DNA of 34,158 nucleotides from an uncultured Candidatus Saccharibacteria bacterium (GTDB taxonomy: Bacteria > Patescibacteriota > Saccharimonadia > CAILAD01 > GCA-016700035). Positions 24,295 through 30,144 of this stretch are shown piece by piece. Made by a program: the position numbers and the translations under genes. The stretch covers positions 1 through 34,158 of the forward strand of contig CALKUN010000115.1 of the NCBI GenBank assembly GCA_937996675.1, written 5' to 3'. The first letter of the stretch is position 1. Each line of letters opens with the position of its first letter. The notes beneath the pieces are model-generated. The model was not told where the DNA came from and did not search any database. It saw nothing but the letters and a program-made list of their open reading frames with translations.

Positions 24295-25071
24295 ATGAAC
24301 AGCAACTCGTTGATCCAGTTTAAGGGTGTAACCAAAGAATTTATCGCACAGGATGGAGCTGTGACGGTACTTCGGGATGTTAACTTTGCCGTGGAAAAAA
24401 ACAGCTTTACCATCATCTATGGGCCATCTGGCAGCGGGAAGACCACTATCTTGAATATGCTCCTCGGACTATTACCGCCAACCAAGGGCCGCGTTACTGT
24501 AGCAGGCAAAGATCTTTATACGATGAATCAGAATGAGCGGGCAAAGTTTCGAGCTAAGCATTATGGTGTTGTGAGCCAGACGAACAACTGGGTATCCAGC
24601 TTGAGCGTACTCGAGAATGTCGCATTGCCACTTTATTTACAAGGTGCCGATCAGAAACTAGCAGGTAAGAGAGCTATGGAGAGTCTCGAGAAGGTAGGAC
24701 TAGAGAAGTATGCAGGCTATCGTCCAACTCTGCTTTCTACGGGCCAGCAACAGCGTATATCGATGGCTCGAGCGACCGTTCAGACGCCTATGCTACTCAT
24801 CGCCGATGAGCCTACGGGCAACCTAGACACAATGAACGGTGACCTAATCATGAAGCTTATTACATCGCTCAAGAACCATCAGAACGTAACAATTGTTTTG
24901 GTTACTCATAACCTCGACTACCTTACGCTGAGCGACCATCGGCTCTTCATTAAGGATGGAGTCCTTACTGAGGACGAGGGGGGCTATCAGTCAGACAAGG
25001 AGAAGAAGGCGGCTTTGCTTGATGCGGTTAAAATGCCAGCAATCGTGAAGAAGTCAGGAGTACAGTTGTGA
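24295..25071 (+). CDS. MacB/LolD-type ABC transporter ATPase
   Basis: 258 aa ATP-binding subunit. Walker A GPSGSGKTT, Q-loop VVSQTN, signature LSTGQQQR (usual form LSGGQQQR), Walker B LLIADEP followed by TGNLD, H-loop VTHN. TGNLD and the overall length place it in the LolD/MacB/FtsE group, which drives mechanotransmission by a four-helix permease rather than classical transport through a pore. The stop overlaps the GTG of the permease (25068-25071), so subunits are made together. It directly follows the giant surface proteins and may serve their export, release or sensing. Confidence 0.93.
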   Translation: MNSNSLIQFKGVTKEFIAQDGAVTVLRDVNFAVEKNSFTIIYGPSGSGKTTILNMLLGLLPPTKGRVTVAGKDLYTMNQNERAKFRAKHYGVVSQTNNWVSSLSVLENVALPLYLQGADQKLAGKRAMESLEKVGLEKYAGYRPTLLSTGQQQRISMARATVQTPMLLIADEPTGNLDTMNGDLIMKLITSLKNHQNVTIVLVTHNLDYLTLSDHRLFIKDGVLTEDEGGYQSDKEKKAALLDAVKMPAIVKKSGVQL

Positions 25072-26345
25072 AGGCGACTCAAAACGTTATGAGCGATCTG
25101 TCTCCGCGGACCCCAGCACCTATTCGTCACGATAACCTTAAAGAAGGCGGCGTGATACATATATCTATCTTGTTTCGAATGGCGATTCGAAACCTCTATT
25201 ATAAAAAACTACGAACTGGACTCACGATTCTTGGCGTAGTCATTGGCGTTGGCGCGATTATTTTCCTAATTACTTTTGGTTTTGGTCTCCAACGGCTCGT
25301 CAATAACCAGGTCGTTGGTTCCAAGTCGGTGAAGACGATAGATGTTACAAATACGCGTTCGAAACTTGTGAAGCTTGATGATGAGAACGTAAGCAAAATC
25401 CGATCGATCAGCGGGGTGGAGGGCATACTGCGGGTATACAATGGGGCGGGTAAAGCAAAGCTCCAGGATTCCCAGCTAGACACAGTCGTGTACGGTTCTG
25501 ACCGCTCGTATGTAGAGGCCGCTGCCACAAGTGTCTTGAGCGGTGCACTACCGAATGATAATGCCTCCGATGATTCGGCGGTGGTCAACGAAACCCTCCT
25601 AAAGTCACTCGGCATAACTGACCCACAAAAGGCGCTTAACCAGAAGATTGCCTTAACGATTGATACCTTGAGCAATGCGGGAGATAAAAAGGTCATTACA
25701 AAAACCGTGATCGTACGGGCAGTTATCCAGAGCGACGTACGTTCAGAAGTCTACGTCCCGCGGTCGACTTTTGAGGGGGCAGGGGTGACAAATGCCAGCT
25801 CGGTAAAAGCTGTTGCTACCGGTCGCGATCAGGTTCCAGAGATCCGAAAGCAGATTGAAAGCCTTGGCTTCTCGACAACATCACCACTCGATACGATAGA
25901 GCAGATTAATCAAGTCTTCAGCCTCTTGCAGATGATTTTGATCGGCTTTGGCGGTATCGGTATGGTTATTGCAACCCTAGGTATGTTTAACACACTCACG
26001 ATTTCTCTCTTGGAGCGAACTCGCGAGATTGGACTAATGATTGAGCTTGGTGCACGTCAGCAAGACGTGAAGCGGCTCTTTGTGATCGAGTCGCTCTTAT
26101 TGTCGCTGTTAGGAGGCCTTGTCGGTCTCGCGCTAGCCTTTGTCTCAAGCTTTGCAATTGATATGGCATTGAACCAGTATGCGCATAGTAATGGCGTAAC
26201 TGAGCGAATTAGCATCTTTGCCTTCTCTCTCAATATCTTCTTCGGTACTATTCTACTGAGTGCTATCCTGGGTCTTATCGTCGTTTACTTCCCAGCTCGT
26301 CGAGCTTCAAGAATAGATCCAATCGAAGCACTGAGGTATGAATAG
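25068..26345 (+). CDS. MacB-like ABC transporter permease (FtsX/MacB_PCD family)
   Basis: 425 aa. A cytosolic N-region of about 35 residues leads to helix 1 (LTILGVVIGVGAIIFLITFG), an extracytoplasmic MacB periplasmic-core-like domain of about 200 residues, then three C-terminal helices (MILIGFGGIGMVIATLGMFN; SLLLSLLGGLVGLALAFV; FGTILLSAILGLIVVYF) and the closing PARRASRIDPIEALRYE, a hallmark of the family. Start GTG with AGGAG seven nt upstream. No MacA-like adaptor or TolC is nearby, consistent with a cell lacking a typical outer membrane. Followed by a strong terminator. Confidence 0.92.
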   Translation: MKATQNVMSDLSPRTPAPIRHDNLKEGGVIHISILFRMAIRNLYYKKLRTGLTILGVVIGVGAIIFLITFGFGLQRLVNNQVVGSKSVKTIDVTNTRSKLVKLDDENVSKIRSISGVEGILRVYNGAGKAKLQDSQLDTVVYGSDRSYVEAAATSVLSGALPNDNASDDSAVVNETLLKSLGITDPQKALNQKIALTIDTLSNAGDKKVITKTVIVRAVIQSDVRSEVYVPRSTFEGAGVTNASSVKAVATGRDQVPEIRKQIESLGFSTTSPLDTIEQINQVFSLLQMILIGFGGIGMVIATLGMFNTLTISLLERTREIGLMIELGARQQDVKRLFVIESLLLSLLGGLVGLALAFVSSFAIDMALNQYAHSNGVTERISIFAFSLNIFFGTILLSAILGLIVVYFPARRASRIDPIEALRYE

Positions 26346-26369
26346 TAGTTATAGTTAGAATGTAGGAGT

Positions 26370-26394
26370 AAAAAAGCCCCCCAGGGGCTTTTTT
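26370..26394. terminator. Terminator after the ABC operon
   Basis: An 11-bp stem AAAAAAGCCCC / GGGGCTTTTTT around a CCA loop, followed by a T run on the plus strand. It lies 25 nt after the permease stop. With A-runs on one side and T-runs on the other it could also work on the minus strand. Confidence 0.85.
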
Positions 26395-26651
26395 TGTCGA
26401 GTAAGGCTTAAGAGCTGAAAGATTACAGTATTGGGCTGGTGGCAATGGCGTCTTGGAGCGCATATTAGCGTGCTAGGAGGATTCTGATACGTGGAGTTGG
26501 ACCAATGCATATGTTGACGTGGTTGGGGCCTTAGAACGTAGCATAAGCGTTATGTATAGTACTTTGGCGATGAGGCTGAGGTGTAGTTGAATGAGTAGAC
26601 TTTGTAGTTACGTTGTCCTACATGAGATAACCGGCGGACTTTTGTATGAAT
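26395..26651. other. Gene-free stretch with no recognised content
   Basis: About 257 nt between the ABC operon terminator and the minus-strand terminator at 26652. No convincing frame, tRNA fold or RNase P/SRP/6S signature was seen. The only local structure noted is a short inverted repeat CATAA-GCG-TTATG (26542-26554). Confidence 0.4.
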
Positions 26652-26695
26652 AAAAAAACCAGGTTAGGAGGGTTGTGGGGACCTTACTAACCTGG
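26652..26695 (-). terminator. Minus-strand terminator of an unannotated transcript
   Basis: CCAGGTTAG / CTAACCTGG (26659-26667 with 26687-26695) forms a 9-bp stem, followed on the minus strand by seven T (complement of 26652-26658). It lies beyond the aldolase terminator, so it must serve a separate transcript. Confidence 0.7.
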
Positions 26696-26747
26696 GGCTT
26701 GTGTTTCTGTTTTTGTTTTTGAGCAATATATGTGTGCAGCAGCACAT
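26652..26747 (-). ncRNA. Candidate small transcript (sRNA or leaderless micro-ORF)
   Basis: A compact unit of about 95 nt with its own promoter and terminator. The RNA would have a 5' hairpin (TGTGC-TGCT-GCACA), an A-rich single-stranded linker of about 25 nt, and the 3' terminator hairpin. It begins with ATG (26747-26745) exactly where transcription is predicted to start, and that frame runs 27 codons to TAA (26666-26664), starting Met-Cys-Cys-Cys-Thr-His. It could therefore be a leaderless small protein gene or a noncoding regulator. It matches no RNA family that I recognise, including SRP, 6S and RNase P RNA. Confidence 0.5.
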
Positions 26748-26751
26748 CTAG

Positions 26752-26781
26752 ATAATATATGTCTACGCTTATGCTTGTCAA
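26752..26781 (-). promoter_or_regulatory. Strong promoter of the small transcript
   Basis: Minus strand: consensus -35 TTGACA (complement of 26776-26781) and a -10 in TATATTAT, read as TATATT with a 16-nt spacer or TATTAT with 18 nt. The -35 overlaps the first base of the aldolase terminator hairpin, so the two elements are tightly packed. Confidence 0.65.
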
Positions 26782-26814
26782 CAAAAAAGCTGTGGATAAC
26801 CACAGCTTTTTTGT
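26781..26814 (-). terminator. Terminator after the aldolase gene
   Basis: A 15-bp stem (26781-26795 with 26800-26814) with an ATAA loop, core GCTGTGG/CCACAGC and a T6 stretch on the minus strand. It lies 20 nt beyond the aldolase stop. Confidence 0.87.
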
Positions 26815-26834
26815 GAGATTCAATTCTGGATGCA

Positions 26835-27908
26835 TTATGAGTCTTGCGTGGCGGTCGCTGCCATGTCGACAGTATCGTCTGTGGATGGTGTGAACTTGCC
26901 TTGGCGAGCCAGTGAAGCATTCTTCGTGTATTCAAAGTACGTCGTCTGAGCCGCGATGACGTTCTCGTCCTTGCCGCCCCAGGCCTTCATAGCGGGGTCC
27001 TGGACAGCTCGAGAGAAGCTGAAGGTGATTGGCCAAGGTTGGGCGCCCTGGGAGCCAATAGCCTGCAGATTGTCTCGAGCCTGAGCTGGAGTCTGTCCAC
27101 CAGATAGAAAGACAATGCCGGCGATCTCCTTTGGCACCGAGGCGCGTAAGACATCCAGAGTGGCTTTGGAGACTTCTTCTGGTGTGCTTTGAGTAGTGGC
27201 GCCTTTTCCGGCTAGAACCATGCTTGTCTTAAGGATTACTCCGGTAAGGTCGACTCGGTACGCCTGGAGCATAGCCATACATACTTCGATGGCCTTCTGA
27301 GTAACTTCAGCTGATCGTTCGATAGTGTGGTCGCTATCGTAGATGACTTCTGGTTCGACGATTGGGACGATGCCACAGCTCTGACAGATAGCCGCGTAAC
27401 GGGCCATAACGTGCATGTTGGCGTGAATGGCGCCCAATGAAGGGAGCGTATCGGTCACGCCAAAGGCAGCCCGCCATTTTGCAAAGCGAGCACCCAGGCC
27501 ATAGTATTCCTTGAGTCGATCAGCTAGACCATCCAGACCTTCAGTTATAGTCTCATCTGCGAAATTGTCGAGTGGTATGAGGCCTTTATCGACTTTGATG
27601 CCAGGGATAATACCTTTCTGAATGAGATATTGAGGGAAAGCTGTCCCGTCGTCGGTGGCCTGTCGAATTGTCTCATCGTAAAAGATCACGCCCGATAGAT
27701 ACTGTTCAATATTTGGTGTTGTGAGGAGGAGTTGGCGATATTTGCGGTGCGTTTCTGGGCTGCTCGGTATATTAAGACTTTCGAAGCGCTTGTCGGCACT
27801 TTTGTTACTTTCGTCGGCAGCGAGGATGCCGTGAGGGTCGGACATGATCTTGCCTGCAATGGATTGAAGGCTTTCAGATGGAGTAGGGGATGTGTCGGAT
27901 GAGTTCAT
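26835..27908 (-). CDS. Class I fructose-1,6-bisphosphate aldolase
   Basis: 357 aa from the ATG at 27908. It cleaves fructose-1,6-bisphosphate to dihydroxyacetone phosphate and glyceraldehyde-3-phosphate through a Schiff base. Clear motifs: GILAADESNKSADKRFESL, the phosphate/Schiff-base region FAKWRAAFGV, IVPIVEPEVI, the catalytic lysine in GVILKTSMVLAGK, and GIVFLSGGQTPAQA. This is the eukaryote-like class I type, unlike the zinc class II enzyme of most bacteria. The frame extends to a TTG at 27944, but that triplet begins the -35 box of the promoter, so it is not the start. Predicted transcription begins at or next to the ATG (leaderless). Ends at its own terminator. Confidence 0.95.
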   Translation of the reverse strand: MNSSDTSPTPSESLQSIAGKIMSDPHGILAADESNKSADKRFESLNIPSSPETHRKYRQLLLTTPNIEQYLSGVIFYDETIRQATDDGTAFPQYLIQKGIIPGIKVDKGLIPLDNFADETITEGLDGLADRLKEYYGLGARFAKWRAAFGVTDTLPSLGAIHANMHVMARYAAICQSCGIVPIVEPEVIYDSDHTIERSAEVTQKAIEVCMAMLQAYRVDLTGVILKTSMVLAGKGATTQSTPEEVSKATLDVLRASVPKEIAGIVFLSGGQTPAQARDNLQAIGSQGAQPWPITFSFSRAVQDPAMKAWGGKDENVIAAQTTYFEYTKNASLARQGKFTPSTDDTVDMAATATQDS

Positions 27909-27914
27909 GCTTAC

Positions 27915-27944
27915 ATCATAGCTACCCCTGGCCAAACCTGTCAA
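27915..27944 (-). promoter_or_regulatory. Aldolase promoter, leaderless layout
   Basis: Minus strand: consensus -35 TTGACA (complement of 27939-27944), 18-nt spacer, -10 TATGAT (complement of 27915-27920). Only six nt separate the -10 box from the ATG at 27908, so the A of ATG is at about +1. Confidence 0.75.
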
Positions 27945-27959
27945 ACCGCTTATACTAAT

Positions 27960-27999
27960 ATTACATATACCTTGTGTTATAGAACAAAGTATATGTAAT
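27960..27999 (-). terminator. Hairpin after smpB
   Basis: An 11-bp inverted repeat ATTACATATAC / GTATATGTAAT (27960-27970 with 27989-27999), extended inward by TTGT/ACAA after one mismatch. It begins one nt beyond the smpB stop. It is A/T-rich and lacks a clean U tract, so it may act as a weak terminator or as a 3' end stabiliser. Confidence 0.5.
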
Positions 28000-28000
28000 C

Positions 28001-28447
28001 CTAGGTGTGTTTCGAATCGAGTTGAGCATCGCGTTTCATGGCTTTTGCCCGGGCAACGGCGCGCTTATCGTAGTTCTTGCGACCCTTTCCAAGAGCAATC
28101 TCTATTTTCACGAGACCTCTTAGTACACCAACGGCGGTGGGAACGACGGTCAGACCTTTAGCACCCTTCGCTTCCGAGAGGAGTTCGAGCTCCTTAGCGC
28201 TGAGGAGGAGCTTGCGTGGGCGAGTCGGATCATAGTCCTTAACCTGGGAGGCGTGACTATAAAGGCGGACGTGAGCATTGGTGAGCCACGCTTCGTGGCC
28301 GACGAAGTGGATGAAGCTACCCTTGAGGCTAATGTGGCCAGCCTTGATACTCTTCACTTCGTGACCAGCCAAAACGACCCCAGCCAGATATCGTTCTGTG
28401 AGGTTATAATCGTGCCGCGCACGGCGATTTGTGGTCAGTACTTTCAT
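28001..28447 (-). CDS. smpB: SsrA-binding protein SmpB
   Basis: 148 aa from the ATG at 28447. SmpB binds the tRNA-like part of tmRNA and brings it to stalled ribosomes. Typical motifs: TTNRRARHDYNLTERYLAGV, LAGHEVKSIKAGHISLKGSF, PRKLLLSAKELELL, LVKIEIALGKGRKNYDKR, and the basic C-terminal tail with RDAQ that enters the mRNA channel. The frame is open to 28483, but MKVLTTNRRARHDY is the normal N-terminus and a -10 box lies between. Its partner tmRNA gene is in the same window at 11100. Divergent from argS. Confidence 0.95.
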   Translation of the reverse strand: MKVLTTNRRARHDYNLTERYLAGVVLAGHEVKSIKAGHISLKGSFIHFVGHEAWLTNAHVRLYSHASQVKDYDPTRPRKLLLSAKELELLSEAKGAKGLTVVPTAVGVLRGLVKIEIALGKGRKNYDKRAVARAKAMKRDAQLDSKHT

Positions 28448-28456
28448 ATAACCTTC

Positions 28457-28462
28457 ATTATA
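28457..28462 (-). promoter_or_regulatory. smpB -10 box
   Basis: TATAAT on the minus strand, 9 nt before the smpB ATG at 28447. No good -35 is visible. A GAAGG between the box and the ATG would fall upstream of the predicted transcription start. Confidence 0.4.
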
Positions 28463-28508
28463 TATGAGACTGACCCATCTCACCCTATCTGTTGTAAGGG
28501 AGAGTGGG

Positions 28509-28514
28509 TATAAT
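28509..28514 (+). promoter_or_regulatory. argS -10 box, leaderless layout
   Basis: Consensus TATAAT ending 7 nt before the ATG at 28522. No convincing -35. The upstream GTG at 28504 overlaps this box and is therefore an unlikely start. Confidence 0.45.
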
Positions 28515-28521
28515 AGGTGCT

Positions 28522-30138
28522 ATGACTATTCAATCGCCATACCAAAAATTTGCCACCATCCTGCAAAATGCCTTTGAGCGAGCCGGATGGGGTGAACTTG
28601 ATGACGCTGCGGCACAGTCTTCAATCTCGTTCTGTGAGATAGAATTTGGTGACTTTGCGAGCAACTTAGCATTGAGCCAGGCTAAGCAACTGAGTAAGTC
28701 CCCTCGAGAGATAGCCGATGCTTTTGTGGCAATACTGTCTGAGAATGAGGAGATTCTATCCGCCAAAGTAGCTGGTCCGGGCTTTATTAATGTGCGACTC
28801 GCTAAATCTGTCTGGGCAGACTACGCAAACGACCTGTCCAAAGACTTCTTCCGACGCCCGTCGACGGGAAAAAAAGTAAATGTCGAGTTTGTCTCGGCGA
28901 ACCCGACGGGGCCACTCGTTCTCGTGAACGCTTGGGGTGGGTACTACGGTGATGTACTTGCAAATATTTATGACAGCCAAGGCTGGGCTGTGACGCGTGA
29001 GTACTACCTTAATAATGGCGGCAATCAAATTGCGCAATTAGGGCGCGCCGTTCAACAGGCTGCTGGAAAGGCATTTACAGAAGAAGAATCGGCCGAGTTG
29101 TATCGTGGCCCCTACATCGATACATTGGCCGCCGAGATGATCGCGGATCGCGGATCTGCCCAGGCTGTTTGTGAGGCTGAACCTCAAGAGGTAGGGGACG
29201 TTGCACAGGAGCGTATCTTTGAGACGCTTATTAAACCTACGCTCAAGCGACTCCAGATACAGTTTGATGTTGTCACGCCCGAAACGACTCTTGATAATCC
29301 GCGCACGTTAGAACGTCTACGGAAGGCAGGTGCCATTATTGAAGAGGATGGTGCGACTTGGTTGTCTGGAGCGACTGCAGGATTAGAACAGAATGAGGTC
29401 CTTGTGCGGTCGTACGATAAGCAAGAGACGTACTTCCTCAAAGACATTACGTATCAAGCGAGCAAGCTCGAAGAGCGTGGATTTGATCGAGCCATTACGA
29501 TTGTTGGCCCCGATCACCACGGACAAGAGAAGCGACTCCTGGCGGCGCTCGCTGCACTTGGGATGGATGGATTTGTACCACTTTGGACACAAGCGGTTCG
29601 TCTCATCAAGGATGGAGAAGAGTTTAAAATGAGTAAGCGTCGTGGAAATTACATCGTTTTAGATGATTTCCTCGAGAAAGTTCCGAGTGATACCGCACGA
29701 TTTTTCTTTGCCATGCGTGACCCCAGCTCGCATTTCGATCTCGACCTTGATGTTGTCACGGCACAAAATAAGCACAACCCACTCTTTTATGTGATGTATG
29801 CCTACGTACGGTCACAGTCGGTGCTGGCGAAGGCCGAGACTAAAGCTGGTCGTGTGTCAGCTGGATTGCTTGATCAAGTTGAGGTAAATCTCTTTCGAAC
29901 AATTATCGATCTCGATCAGAAGATTGCGAATGCCATCTCCTCACATCAGGTCAACTCAGTCCTCCATGGCTTCATCGGGCTGGCGAGTCTCTATCATGAT
30001 TGGTATGAGCAGCATCCTATTCTCAAGGCAGAATCGGACGAGCTTCTGGCGCATCGCCTTGCTCTCGTAACCCAATACGCTACCGTTTGTCGTGGACTCT
30101 TTGAACTAATCGGCATTACTCCTTTAGAGAACATGTAG
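28522..30138 (+). CDS. argS: Arginyl-tRNA synthetase
   Basis: 538 aa, near the usual 550-580. It charges tRNA-Arg. Visible: a short N-terminal domain, the class I core beginning VEFVSANPTGPL, the YYLNNGGNQIAQLG segment, VGPDHHGQEKRLLAALAALG, the KMSKR form of KMSKS (K369-R373), a RxGN-like RGNYIVLDD, and the C-terminal DALR anticodon-binding helices (NPLFYVMYAYVRSQSVLA to the end). Odd: after NPTGPL, where the HIGH motif (His-x-Gly-His) should stand, the sequence is Val-Leu-Val-Asn (133-136), followed by AWGG instead of xRGx. The gene is otherwise complete with no frameshift. The helicase gene starts 6 nt downstream. Confidence 0.94.
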   Translation: MTIQSPYQKFATILQNAFERAGWGELDDAAAQSSISFCEIEFGDFASNLALSQAKQLSKSPREIADAFVAILSENEEILSAKVAGPGFINVRLAKSVWADYANDLSKDFFRRPSTGKKVNVEFVSANPTGPLVLVNAWGGYYGDVLANIYDSQGWAVTREYYLNNGGNQIAQLGRAVQQAAGKAFTEEESAELYRGPYIDTLAAEMIADRGSAQAVCEAEPQEVGDVAQERIFETLIKPTLKRLQIQFDVVTPETTLDNPRTLERLRKAGAIIEEDGATWLSGATAGLEQNEVLVRSYDKQETYFLKDITYQASKLEERGFDRAITIVGPDHHGQEKRLLAALAALGMDGFVPLWTQAVRLIKDGEEFKMSKRRGNYIVLDDFLEKVPSDTARFFFAMRDPSSHFDLDLDVVTAQNKHNPLFYVMYAYVRSQSVLAKAETKAGRVSAGLLDQVEVNLFRTIIDLDQKIANAISSHQVNSVLHGFIGLASLYHDWYEQHPILKAESDELLAHRLALVTQYATVCRGLFELIGITPLENM

Positions 30139-30144
30139 CTCGGT

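Noticed and set aside
25199..25696. 165-aa minus-strand frame inside the permease gene
   Set aside because: Shadow frame with no recognisable domain, opposite a clear MacB-like permease.
26395..26651. RNase P, SRP or 6S RNA in the gap after the ABC operon
   Set aside because: I looked for the conserved cores (GAGGAAAGTCC, GGAAGGAAGCAGC and an open central bubble) and found none.
26791..26799. TGTGGATAA, a perfect DnaA-box match, as a hint of an origin
   Set aside because: It is a single copy formed by the stem and loop of the aldolase terminator. No cluster of boxes, no dnaA or dnaN, and no A/T-rich unwinding region nearby.
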